Shown here: positions 14,546 through 21,819 of the stretch, one piece after another | How the letters are laid out: the number at the start of each line of letters is the position of its first letter | How positions within the stretch are numbered: position 1 is the stretch's first letter | Position numbers and translations under genes: made by a program | Notes under the pieces: model-generated | What the model was told of the DNA's origin: nothing | What the model saw: only the letters and a program-made list of their open reading frames with translations | Database searches by the model: none | Assembly: GCA_947053595.1 (NCBI GenBank) | Contig: CAMRSX010000008.1 | Coordinates: 1-59,763 of the forward strand | DNA from: an uncultured Clostridia bacterium | GTDB lineage: Bacteria; Bacillota; Clostridia; Christensenellales; UBA1242 | Direction: 5' to 3' | DNA: 59,763 nt

Positions 14546-14740
14546 TTTGCAAGAAAAATGCAAAATTTTTGCAAAAGAATAGTTTTTGACTATCAACGTT
14601 GCCAAGTGTCATATTGTGATTTTTGTTTATGCCAAATCGCCACACTGCCCATAAATAAAGAGGTTTAGACACTTTTTCAAACAACACAAAATGGCATTGT
14701 TTGGTGCAAATGAGTGTTTTGCAACATTTTTAAATACGGG

Positions 14741-14785
14741 CTACGGAACGAAAGGTCAGGGGTTCGAATCCCTTGCGACGCACCA
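14741..14785 (+). repeat. Right attachment repeat (displaced tRNA-Arg 3' half)
   Basis: 45 bases identical to 13060-13104. No tRNA 5' half precedes it, so this is the original 3' half displaced by integration. Confidence 0.85.
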
Positions 14786-14904
14786 ATTTTCTTAATCCAG
14801 TTTCGCGCTCAGCTGATAACAAAAATGCTGACGCGATTTTTTTATTGCGATTTTGTCGTGTATTCTCAAACCCACAAGCGTTTTCTCGCCCCTCCTCACT
14901 TTAA

Positions 14905-14960
14905 AGCGTTCGTCTATGCAAGCGATGGTCAGGAGTTTGCTGCTTTGCGGCAGAAGCACA
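14905..14960 (+). pseudogene. Further decayed tRNA-Arg 3' half
   Basis: AGCGTTCGTCTA at 14905-14916 is identical to the tRNA-Arg anticodon arm. It is followed by ATGGTCAGGAGTTTG against AAGGTCAGGGGTTCG, and then TTTGCGGCAG against CTTGCGACGC. A weak match to the tRNA D arm (GCTCAGCTGATA) lies about 90 bases upstream at 14807-14818. Both fit the remains of another, older copy of the same tRNA. Confidence 0.5.
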
Positions 14961-14980
14961 AAGTTTTTGGAGAGTGGAAT

Positions 14981-15015
14981 AAAAAAGACCTTTTTATAAA
15001 TGGTCTTTTTTTTGT
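14981..15015. terminator. Bidirectional terminator
   Basis: AAAAAAGACC (14981-14990) pairs with GGTCTTTTTT (15002-15011), with T runs on both strands. It closes the tRNA/element region on plus and the ABC-transporter remnant on minus. Confidence 0.75.
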
Positions 15016-15035
15016 GTATGGGATGGCGCAGGTTG

Positions 15036-15300
15036 TTATTCCAAGGTTTTTAAGGAGGCGTTAATATCCGTTTTGGTGATTTTTCTTTGCAGCAATCTTG
15101 TGGAAAGAAAACTGAACAGCATTGTCACAACTGGTGCAACAATCCACGTCCACCAGTTAACCTCTGCTAGGCTGCCAAAATCCACCAAATTGAAAACAAA
15201 ATGAATGAAGCCCACGCCGATTGGCATACCCAGCACCGCACCAATGGCGCTCATGACATAAATTTCGCGAAAGATATAGCCCGTCACCTCTCTGTTTTAC
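15036..15300 (-). pseudogene. C-terminal remnant of an FtsX-type ABC permease
   Basis: The minus strand encodes NREVTGYIFREIYVMSAIGAV and about 70 more residues with two membrane helices, ending DINASLKTLE. This matches only the last helices of MacB/FtsX-type permeases, which are normally several hundred residues or more. The frame is closed by TAA just before NRE. It follows directly on the truncated ATPase gene, so one deletion has removed the end of the ATPase gene and most of the permease gene. No product is expected. Confidence 0.75.
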
Positions 15301-15877
15301 AAGCGCGCACAAAAGCGCAGAAAACACATATGTCATACAAAAGCCGCAAAATTGCCTTGCCAGTTTCATAGTCCAACGCGCCTGTGGGCTCGTCACAAAG
15401 CAGCAGTTTTGGATTTTTTGCAATGGCACGCGCAATGCTGACGCGTTGCTGTTCCCCGCCGCTTAACTGCGACGGAAAGTTTTTAAGCTTGTCGCCCAAC
15501 CCAACCTCTTGCAACACTGTGGTTGGCACAAGCGCCTTTTTGCAAATTTCTGTTGCCAGCTCCACATTTTCCAGTGCCGTCAGGTTTGGCATGAGGTTGT
15601 AAAACTGAAAGACAAAGCCAATGTCTGTGCGGCGATATTGCGTAAGCTGTTTTTTGTTTAAGCCAGAGACGATTTTGCCGTCCAGCACAATTTGGCCGCT
15701 GGTTGCCTCGTCCATGCCCCCAAGCAAATTTAACAGCGTGGTTTTGCCCGCGCCACTTGGCCCCAAAATAACAACAAACTCGCCGTTTTCCAGCTGAAAC
15801 GAAACATCTGAAAGCGCCTTAAAGTATTTTTCGGCCTTATATTCCTTTTCAACATTTTCCAATTTCAAAAAGCTCAT
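15284..15877 (-). pseudogene. ABC exporter ATPase, truncated after Walker B (LolD/MacB-like)
   Basis: The 197-residue frame keeps Walker A (GPSGAGKTTLLNLLGG, near 39), the Q loop, the signature LSGGEQQR (near 140) and Walker B with DEPTGALD (near 163). After ETGKAILRLLYD the family sequence stops and about 14 unrelated residues lead to a stop. The D-loop end, the H-loop histidine and the rest of the domain are missing. The remaining gene is fused by deletion to the permease tail. GAGGAGGG precedes the ATG, and a promoter overlapped by a repeat-operator is still present. Formerly an antimicrobial-peptide or lipid exporter with a divergent TetR regulator; now probably non-functional. Confidence 0.8.
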
Positions 15878-15942
15878 GTTTCCCTCCTCATTCGTTTGTT
15901 AAAAAAAGTTTTGTCTGATATAATATATAATATTAAACTGCC

Positions 15943-15987
15943 GTTGGAAAAGCAACCACTGTTTATTATTTAAGTTGAAAAAGCAAC
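15943..15987. promoter_or_regulatory. Paired 14-bp operator candidate between TetR gene and ABC genes
   Basis: GTTGGAAAAGCAAC (15943-15956) and GTTGAAAAAGCAAC (15974-15987) differ at one base and start 31 bp apart, three helical turns. On minus, the first site overlaps the -35 of a TTGCTT-N17-TATTAT promoter for the ABC genes. The pair is the best candidate for the binding site of the adjacent TetR protein. Confidence 0.6.
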
Positions 15988-16027
15988 TTAGCCGGCAAAA
16001 GAGTTGAAAATAAGGAGGGCGTTTGTT

Positions 16028-16543
16028 ATGTCAGATTTAAGAGTTGTCAAAACAAAGGCAGCCATTGAAAGCGCATTTATTTCGCTTAGAAGGCAAAAAG
16101 AGCTGGAGAACATCAAGGTGAACGAGCTTTGCAAACTTGCCATGATAAACAAAACCACTTTTTACAACTACTTTCAAGATATATATGAACTTACGGATGA
16201 AATTGAAAACAAAAACATTCATCAGTGCATTTTTGGTTTTGAAGACTTTGACAAACTCATCACAAATCCACAGCAATTCATCCACGGAATTTACAACAGC
16301 TTCAATGCAAATGACAACATTCAAATCATCTTTTCAAACAGATGGGGGCATCTGGTGGAAAAGGCACAGAAAGAGCTGCTGGAAATTTATAAAAAAGAAA
16401 TCAACACCAACGAAAAAAAGATGTGCATTGTGTTTTTAATTCAGGGCGCCTTTCACATTCTTTTCAGTTTCAACGCAAATGCAGATGACAAGTTGAAAAT
16501 GCTGTCCTGCGTTGCCCACGACATCATTTCAAAGCGCTTTTAA
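16028..16543 (+). CDS. TetR-family transcriptional regulator
   Basis: 171 residues. An N-terminal three-helix DNA-binding domain spans residues 5-55 (KTKAAIESAFISL, VNELCKLAMINKTTFYNYF), where the family has the pattern ...I..A.I...T.Y.YF. The remainder is a helical ligand domain (about 60-171) of the type found in Firmicutes regulators of exporters. ATG is placed nine bases after AAGGAGG; an upstream in-frame ATG would include the ribosome binding site. It is divergent from the deleted ABC exporter, with two operator-like repeats between. It probably repressed that exporter and itself. The downstream glycosyltransferase gene begins 28 bases later and may be cotranscribed. Confidence 0.88.
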   Translation: MSDLRVVKTKAAIESAFISLRRQKELENIKVNELCKLAMINKTTFYNYFQDIYELTDEIENKNIHQCIFGFEDFDKLITNPQQFIHGIYNSFNANDNIQIIFSNRWGHLVEKAQKELLEIYKKEINTNEKKMCIVFLIQGAFHILFSFNANADDKLKMLSCVAHDIISKRF

Positions 16544-16571
16544 GACACAGACAAAAAAAAGGAGAAAAGTT

Positions 16572-17579
16572 ATGACAAAAGGCATGATTTCAATCATAAT
16601 TCCGTGCTGGAACATCTCAAAATTTTTGGACGACTGCTTTTTAAGTTTGCAGCATCAGACCTATCAAAACTTTGAGGTGATTTTTGTGGACGATGGCTCC
16701 ACAGACGACACCCTAAAAAAGTTGCAAGACTTTTGCGCTGAAAAAGAAAATTTTCATGTGATTTCGCAAAAAAATCAGGGCCCAAGCGCGGCAAGAAACA
16801 GCGGCATTGCAAATGCGCAAGGCGAGTTTGCCTACTTTTTTGATGCAGACGACATGCTTTGCCCAAACATCTTGCATGTTTTGTTGGATGGCATTGACGG
16901 CTTTGATGTTTCAATGTGCCGCTTTAGGGCGGTGAAAGAAAATTTTGCTTTTGACAAAATCAAGCAGAAAAAAGCCAAAAAGTTTTTCAGCTTTTCTGGT
17001 ACAGAAAACATCCTTTCGCACCTATACAGCAACAACCCTTTTTATGTTTGCGTGTGGAACAAGTTATATCGCGTTGAAAAACTTCGCCAGATGGAAAACT
17101 TTCCAAATGTTTTCAATCCCGCTCTTGCCTATGGTGAAGATTTGGACTTCAACTTTTCTTACATGAAAAACTGCCAGAACGCAAATTTCACACGGGCAAA
17201 GTTATATCAATATCGCAAACGTCGTGGCAGCGAAGTGCGCAGCAAGTTCAATCCAAACAAAATGCTTTCCATTTTCAAATCGCATGAAACAAACATCCAA
17301 ATTTGCAAAGCCCATTTTCCGCAGGTGGAAAAATATGTCCGCGCATTTTATTGCCTCTCTTGCGTGGAGATGCTTTTCAGAATTTATTTTTCCAACTTTC
17401 AAGAAAAAGAAGTGATTGCAAAACTTTTTGAAGGTATGAAAGCCAACATGAGCAGTTTGAAAAAAGCCAAAGAAGTGCCAAAATATAAAAGATGGCTCAT
17501 CCCCATGTTTGCGCCAATGGTGCTGAAAGCGCTGCTTAAAAAGCGATTAAGGCACAACAAAACTAAAGAAAAAGTTTAA
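16572..17579 (+). CDS. Family 2 glycosyltransferase
   Basis: 335 residues. The GT-A fold is clear at residues 5-110: MISIIIPCWNISKFLDDCF, FEVIFVDDGSTDDT, GPSAARNSGIANAQGEF and the DxD-type FFDADDM for nucleotide-sugar and metal binding. GEDLDFNF near 190 supplies the usual catalytic acidic residue. The C-terminal 130 residues are basic and helical, with no clear membrane helix. It would transfer a sugar to a cell-surface polysaccharide or lipid. Neighbouring genes include a sugar O-acetyltransferase (convergent), which fits surface-glycan modification. AAGGAG is placed eight bases before the ATG. It ends in a bidirectional terminator. Confidence 0.9.
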   Translation: MTKGMISIIIPCWNISKFLDDCFLSLQHQTYQNFEVIFVDDGSTDDTLKKLQDFCAEKENFHVISQKNQGPSAARNSGIANAQGEFAYFFDADDMLCPNILHVLLDGIDGFDVSMCRFRAVKENFAFDKIKQKKAKKFFSFSGTENILSHLYSNNPFYVCVWNKLYRVEKLRQMENFPNVFNPALAYGEDLDFNFSYMKNCQNANFTRAKLYQYRKRRGSEVRSKFNPNKMLSIFKSHETNIQICKAHFPQVEKYVRAFYCLSCVEMLFRIYFSNFQEKEVIAKLFEGMKANMSSLKKAKEVPKYKRWLIPMFAPMVLKALLKKRLRHNKTKEKV

Positions 17580-17651
17580 TCCAAAGCAAATTTTATTTCA
17601 AAAGTTGAAGTGCAAGCATTAAAACGCAAAAGCAAAAACAAATGTAAATTA

Positions 17652-17681
17652 AAAAAACGCCACAATTTAGGCGTTTTTTAT
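17652..17681. terminator. Bidirectional terminator
   Basis: AAAAAACGCC (17652-17661) pairs with GGCGTTTTTT (17670-17679). It ends the glycosyltransferase gene on plus and the acetyltransferase gene on minus, overlapping the latter's stop region. Confidence 0.85.
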
Positions 17682-18941
17682 TGTTTTTCCTCGCACAAAA
17701 AGTGCGTTGTCTTCAACATTTTCTGTTATGGTGCTGTTTGGGACAACCACAACGTTGTTGCCAATTTTGATGTTTGGCTGAACTTGAATGAAGTCATATT
17801 GCGTTTCTTCATAGAAACCCCTCTTTAAAGAAAATTTCATCATTCTTTCTTTTGCAATCAAGCTGTGGCCAGAGGCAAACATGCAAACATCGTCGCCAAT
17901 TTCAACTCCGTCGCCCACAACAATGTTGCCGCCAAGCAATGCGTTTTTTCCAATTTTGACATTGTCGCCCAGCAAAACCGTGCCAAGCAAATCCAGCTGA
18001 AAGCCACCTTCCACTTGCAAGTTTTTGCCATGCCCCGCAAACAGAACATTCAAGATTTCTTGCTTGCGCGCCTGTGTGGTTTGTGGGCAGCTGTATTCAA
18101 AACACAGCCACTTTGTCAGCCGATATAAAAAGCCCAAACTTGCGTCCATAGAGCTGAACACCTTGCCCTCAATCACAGTTTCAAAGGCTTTGGGAATTTT
18201 TCCAAAGTTGTGCATTTTGATGTGCTGCAAGATGGTGTTTTTCTGCTGAAAAGAAAATTGCAAATGTGCAGGCTGCCTTGTGGCAGTTTTTTCAATTTTT
18301 TTAATTTCTTTGCAAGGGCGCCCCACTGCCAGCATCTGCCCAGCAATGTCCGTCTGCACAAAAGCGCCGCCGCCCACAACGCAAGCTTTGCCAAGCTTGA
18401 CATCTCCAGAAATTTTGACGCCAGCACAAATCCAGCTGTTTTCTTCAATTTCAATTTGCTGCAGCACCTTTTTTCCGTCAACAAATTTTTCTTTGGCGCC
18501 AACTGTGATGTTGCTGGCAAAAACAACACCCTTTTTCACCTTCACCAACGCGTTTGGAGAAAACACAACATTTTGATTGATGAAGCCATAGCCCTTCAAA
18601 TCCACCAAGCCAATCACGGCAGAAATGCCGCTTTCGGCATACAAAATGAAGCCATGAATGGGAAAGAGCAACTTTAAAACTCTCAACTTTCTGAAATAGA
18701 AGCGCAAAAATTTGAAAATTGAAAGTTTCAGTTTTTTGTTTTTTCTCCGCAACAGCAGCTCTTGTTGGCAAACCTCACGATATTTTTCACAAAGCATTTT
18801 GGAAACATCCAACAGGCGCAAATATGCCGCGTCGGACGCATCAAACGGCTTTCCTTCATACATCTTCTTTATTTCATGCAGCTGTTGCTTTAAAAAGCCA
18901 AACTTTTTTAGGTGTTTTAATTTTTTTTGAACATGGTTCAT
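17667..18941 (-). CDS. Tandem maltose-acetyltransferase-like (left-handed beta-helix) protein
   Basis: 424 residues made of two copies of the Maa/NodL/WcaF fold. Copy 1 (about 25-215) begins with MYEGKPFDASDAAYLRL, the short helical Mac motif, then hexapeptide repeats (VVFASNITVG, ISGDVKLGKACVVGGGAFV). Copy 2 (about 245-424) repeats the layout (SSMDASLGFLYRLTKWL, then LLGDNVKIGKNALLGG, VEIGDDVCMFASGHSLI). Copy 2 keeps a His at the catalytic position (SGHSL); copy 1 has none there, so it is probably structural. Family role: acetyl-CoA-dependent O-acetylation of a sugar. Normal family members are about 190 residues, so this is an internal duplication. The start follows a weak GAGGG site that overlaps the stop of the upstream ABC permease gene. 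Confidence 0.82.
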   Translation of the reverse strand: MNHVQKKLKHLKKFGFLKQQLHEIKKMYEGKPFDASDAAYLRLLDVSKMLCEKYREVCQQELLLRRKNKKLKLSIFKFLRFYFRKLRVLKLLFPIHGFILYAESGISAVIGLVDLKGYGFINQNVVFSPNALVKVKKGVVFASNITVGAKEKFVDGKKVLQQIEIEENSWICAGVKISGDVKLGKACVVGGGAFVQTDIAGQMLAVGRPCKEIKKIEKTATRQPAHLQFSFQQKNTILQHIKMHNFGKIPKAFETVIEGKVFSSMDASLGFLYRLTKWLCFEYSCPQTTQARKQEILNVLFAGHGKNLQVEGGFQLDLLGTVLLGDNVKIGKNALLGGNIVVGDGVEIGDDVCMFASGHSLIAKERMMKFSLKRGFYEETQYDFIQVQPNIKIGNNVVVVPNSTITENVEDNALFVRGKTIKNA

Positions 18942-18957
18942 CTCAAAAAGCCCTCGC

Positions 18958-19962
18958 TTAATTTTTTCTTTTCCTTCTTAACTTCTTTGTCTTCTGTTGA
19001 AAGAAATTGGTTTTTTTGTTGGAATAGAAAATCACAAGCAAGATGCCTGCAATCACAACGGAAGCAGCAAGTGCAAACACCATCCAGCCCACCGAAATTG
19101 TGTGTCCAAAGAAGTCCATTTCAATGGAATAATCCTTCACCAGCGTTTCAATAAGCTCGGTGCTGACATTTGAAGAATCCAAAAGCCCGCTCAGCATCCT
19201 AAGCGGCCCTTGCATGAAGATGTTGCGGAAGATGCCTGCGCCATAGGTGCCCGGAATGAAGCAAGCAATGTATTGAATGGCATTTGGCAGCATGCTGAAA
19301 GGCATGTAAGCGCCAATCAAAAAGCCGATTGCTGCACTGAAAAGCCCGTTGATGGCAGTCAGCGCACCTTCTGACTTTATGAAGCTGACAATCAACACCG
19401 TCACAAAAGAAGAGCAAACGATGGACAACAGCATGTTGCCCAAAATTGCCAAGAAGTCCACAAAATTCATCATCAAGCCATGCGTGCAGGCAAGATATAT
19501 GATGGAAATAAGCAAAATTGCAAAGCAGATGCAAAAGGTGATGACAAAGCAAGAGATGATGTAACTTGCATACATAACCCAGCGCTTGACTGGCGCAGAA
19601 AGCACATCGTTGATGTTGCCTCTTTCACGGTCACGCACCATCATGGTGTTGGCATTGAAAGCCACCGTGATGCAAGAAACGCCCATCACGCCGGCAATCA
19701 TCCAGTTGTTGATGATGCCGCGCACAAGCATGTTGATGGTTGCTTCATCAATGCCTGCCAAAACTTCCGCAAACTCTTCTTGCCTGAGCATTTCCATAAC
19801 CATGTCTGCCTGCATATCTCCCAAGAAAAGAATGTATAACAAAAGCACAATGACAGGCGTCAAAACAGAAAAGAACACCATCATCTTGTCCTTCAGATAT
19901 ATGCCAATGTTTCGCCTAACCAAGCAGCCAAGCGTCAACGCCCAGTTGTTGTTTTTTTTCAT
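18958..19962 (-). CDS. ABC-2 type exporter permease
   Basis: 334 residues with six membrane helices of the ABC-2 type: one after the N-terminal RNIGIYLKDKMMVFFSVLTP, an outside loop of about 60 residues, then a cluster of five. The FIPGTYGAGIFRNIFMQGPL segment near 245 is characteristic of DrrB/NodJ-like permeases. The basic C-terminal tail (KKTKKLRRKRKN) is cytosolic. It works with the ATPase encoded 14 bases upstream, probably exporting a lipid, polysaccharide or drug. It is paralogous to the permease at 21820-22764 (shared N-terminus, FFPGTYG motif). Confidence 0.9.
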   Translation of the reverse strand: MKKNNNWALTLGCLVRRNIGIYLKDKMMVFFSVLTPVIVLLLYILFLGDMQADMVMEMLRQEEFAEVLAGIDEATINMLVRGIINNWMIAGVMGVSCITVAFNANTMMVRDRERGNINDVLSAPVKRWVMYASYIISCFVITFCICFAILLISIIYLACTHGLMMNFVDFLAILGNMLLSIVCSSFVTVLIVSFIKSEGALTAINGLFSAAIGFLIGAYMPFSMLPNAIQYIACFIPGTYGAGIFRNIFMQGPLRMLSGLLDSSNVSTELIETLVKDYSIEMDFFGHTISVGWMVFALAASVVIAGILLVIFYSNKKTNFFQQKTKKLRRKRKN

Positions 19963-19976
19963 TCTCCCTCCAAAGT

Positions 19977-20906
19977 TTAAGCTTCCGCCTCTTCGTGCAG
20001 CCTTTTGCCAGTGATGTTTAAAAACACATCGTCCATGTCACCTTTCAGCACTTCAAAATCGGTGAGATGAGTTTTGTATTTTTCCAAAATCTCTCTTGCC
20101 TCTTTGCTGGAAGATATGTTGATGCGATAATATTCCCCAACATATTCCAACTTGCTGCCAAATTCTTTTCCAAACTGCTTTTCAAACTTTTCATTTTTTG
20201 GCATATAGGCTTTGATGTAATCGCTGGAATATTTGTTTTTGAGATTGTGCGGCGTGTCATTTGCCACAATGTGCCCCTTGTCAATCATCACCACACGGTC
20301 GGCCTTGTTGGCCTCTTCCATATAATGCGTTGTCAAAAACACCGTCATCTTTCGCGAAATTCTAAGTTCGTCAATCAACTGCCAAATTTTCATTCTGGTT
20401 TGTGGGTCCAAGCCAGTTGTGGGTTCATCCAAAATCAAAATTTTGGGCAGATTAATCAGCCCTCTTGCAATGTCCACTCTTCGCTTTTGCCCGCCGCTTA
20501 GGTTTTTGATTGGTTTTTTCAAGATGTCCTCAAGGCTTAAAAGCTGGGTCAACTCTTGCAGGCGCTGTTTCCACTCTTTGCCCTTGAGCCCATAAAAGCC
20601 CGCCCGAATTGTCAGGTTTTCTTTCACCGTCAAAACCCAGTCCAGCGTGGAGTTTTGAAAAACCACGCCCACCAAGCTTTTGATTTCGTCTGATTGCGTG
20701 TCCAAATCCAACCCATTCACCAAAACTTTTCCGCCGTCTTTTTTTAATATCGAGCAGATGATGTTGATGGTGGTGCTTTTGCCCGCGCCGTTAAGCCCCA
20801 AAAAGGCAAACAAACTTCCTTCTTCCACATTGAAAGAAATTCCGTCCACCGCCTTTGTGTCGCCATATGATTTTTGCAAATTTGAAATTTCAATTATGTT
20901 TTTCAT
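19977..20906 (-). CDS. ABC-2 type exporter ATPase
   Basis: 309 residues. Walker A GLNGAGKSTT (near 38), Q loop VVFQNSTLD (near 81), signature LSGGQKRR (near 136), Walker B LILDEPTTGLD (near 156) and H loop LTTHYMEE (near 191) are all intact. The C-terminal 80 residues form the usual DrrA-type extension ending in VFLNITGKRL. It energises the permease encoded next. On minus, TATAAT (20913-20918) is separated from the ATG by only six bases and no ribosome binding site is present. The mRNA may therefore be leaderless. It is paralogous to the ATPase at 22767-23681. Confidence 0.93.
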   Translation of the reverse strand: MKNIIEISNLQKSYGDTKAVDGISFNVEEGSLFAFLGLNGAGKSTTINIICSILKKDGGKVLVNGLDLDTQSDEIKSLVGVVFQNSTLDWVLTVKENLTIRAGFYGLKGKEWKQRLQELTQLLSLEDILKKPIKNLSGGQKRRVDIARGLINLPKILILDEPTTGLDPQTRMKIWQLIDELRISRKMTVFLTTHYMEEANKADRVVMIDKGHIVANDTPHNLKNKYSSDYIKAYMPKNEKFEKQFGKEFGSKLEYVGEYYRINISSSKEAREILEKYKTHLTDFEVLKGDMDDVFLNITGKRLHEEAEA

Positions 20907-20912
20907 GAAATG

Positions 20913-20918
20913 ATTATA
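20913..20918 (-). promoter_or_regulatory. -10 box of the ABC ATPase gene, six bases before ATG
   Basis: TATAAT, six bases, then ATG, the same spacing as at uvrC. The -35 is weak (TTGGAG with an 18-base spacer). Initiation at the usual distance would fall on the A of ATG. Confidence 0.5.
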
Positions 20919-21029
20919 TCACACCCACAAAAGTTTCTCCAAACAAAAAAGCAAACAACAAACTTTGGCAGCAACGATTGTTTTGTTGCTTTTTGCAGAA
21001 ATTTTTGTTAAATTCTTTTTGAAAAAGCA

Positions 21030-21058
21030 TTGCAAATTTCGACAAAAAGATATATAAT
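21030..21058 (+). promoter_or_regulatory. Promoter of the Lys/Ala-rich DUF2188 gene
   Basis: TTGCAA (21030-21035), 17 bases and TATAAT (21053-21058), followed by a normal AGGAGG site. Confidence 0.7.
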
Positions 21059-21084
21059 GATTTTATAAAAACAGGAGGCACAAA

Positions 21085-21639
21085 ATGGGAATTTTTGGAT
21101 GGGGAAAAAAGAAAAAGCAAGAAAAGCAAGTTGAAACAGAGGTTGAGCAGCAAAAGCAAGCAAAGCAAACAGCGCAAACGCCAGCAAAAGCGGCAAAACC
21201 AGCAAGAGTAAGCACTGCGTCAAAGCCAGCGCCTGCAAAAAAGCAGACAGCTAAGGCAGAAAAAACAACTTCGGCAACCAAGACAGCAAACACTTCAAAA
21301 AAGGCTTCAACTGCCAGCAAAACCTCTGAAGAAAGCATAGCGGCAGCAAAAAAGCAGACAAAAGCTTCTCAAAGCAAGACATCTGCAAAAACCCCTGCAC
21401 AAGAAAGCAAAGCAAAAGAGGTGCAAAAGGAAACCGCACCAAAACAGAAGAAGGCAATATATCGCGTGGTGTATGACAAAGAATCAAGGCTTTGGACAAT
21501 CAAAAAAGATGGCGCAAAGCGCACAATTTCTTCTTTTGTGACAAAGGACGAAGCGATGAACCGCGTGAAAGAACTTTCACAAACACAAGACCTAAGCTTT
21601 GTTGTTCACAAAAAAGACGGCAAGTTTCAAAAGAAATAA
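21085..21639 (+). CDS. Lys/Ala-rich protein with a C-terminal DUF2188 domain
   Basis: 184 residues. After MGIFGWGKKKKQEK, about 110 residues are low-complexity Lys, Ala, Thr, Ser and Gln with KTAK/KKAS-like motifs, as in histone-H1-like bacterial proteins. The last 60 residues (YRVVYDKESRLWTIKKDGAK, then VTKDEAMNRVKELS and FVVHKKDGKF) match the small DUF2188 fold, whose function is unknown. The basic tail could bind DNA, RNA or an acidic surface polymer; this is inference. AGGAGG precedes the ATG. It lies on the opposite strand between two paralogous ABC-2 operons and ends in a good terminator. Confidence 0.8.
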   Translation: MGIFGWGKKKKQEKQVETEVEQQKQAKQTAQTPAKAAKPARVSTASKPAPAKKQTAKAEKTTSATKTANTSKKASTASKTSEESIAAAKKQTKASQSKTSAKTPAQESKAKEVQKETAPKQKKAIYRVVYDKESRLWTIKKDGAKRTISSFVTKDEAMNRVKELSQTQDLSFVVHKKDGKFQKK

Positions 21640-21755
21640 GACGCAAAGAACTAAGCGCACAATGGGCATCACTCCAAAGACGCGGCGGGCAGCGCAGTGC
21701 AAAGAAAAATAAGATGCAGTCAGTAACATGCAAAAAAAAGCAAAACAGAAAAAAC

Positions 21756-21793
21756 AAGACGCGGCGGGTTTTGCCCAAAGCGTCTTTTTTTAT
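21756..21793 (+). terminator. Terminator after the DUF2188 gene
   Basis: AAGACGC (21756-21762) pairs with GCGTCTT (21780-21786), enclosing a smaller GGG/CCC hairpin, then a T run. AGACGCGGCGGG also occurs about 80 bases upstream as a 12-bp direct repeat. Confidence 0.75.
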
Positions 21794-21819
21794 TGTCAAA
21801 GTTTTTGCAAGTGCTTTTT

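Larger units (their letters stand above)
13060..14785 (+). mobile_element. Small element integrated in tRNA-Arg (45-bp direct-repeat ends)
   Basis: The 45 bases from the anticodon loop to the CCA end of tRNA-Arg (13060-13104) recur without mismatch at 14741-14785, next to unrelated flanks. This is the mark of site-specific integration into a tRNA by a tyrosine recombinase, which regenerates the tRNA on one side. The unit between repeat starts is 1,681 bp. It carries a tRNA terminator, one unrecognised gene with its own promoter, a structured-RNA candidate, and short repeats near both ends. No integrase, replication or transfer gene is present. It is therefore either a satellite moved by a recombinase encoded elsewhere, or a deleted remnant. 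The base composition is more AT-rich than that of neighbouring genes. Confidence 0.8.

Noticed and set aside
14714..15064. Open frame of 116 codons on plus across the displaced tRNA half
   Set aside because: It reads through the tRNA repeat and a terminator, has no ribosome binding site, and the region is explained by decayed tRNA copies.
15284..15877. Intact stand-alone ABC ATPase
   Set aside because: The frame lacks everything after Walker B and D-loop start, including the H-loop histidine, and runs into the permease remnant.
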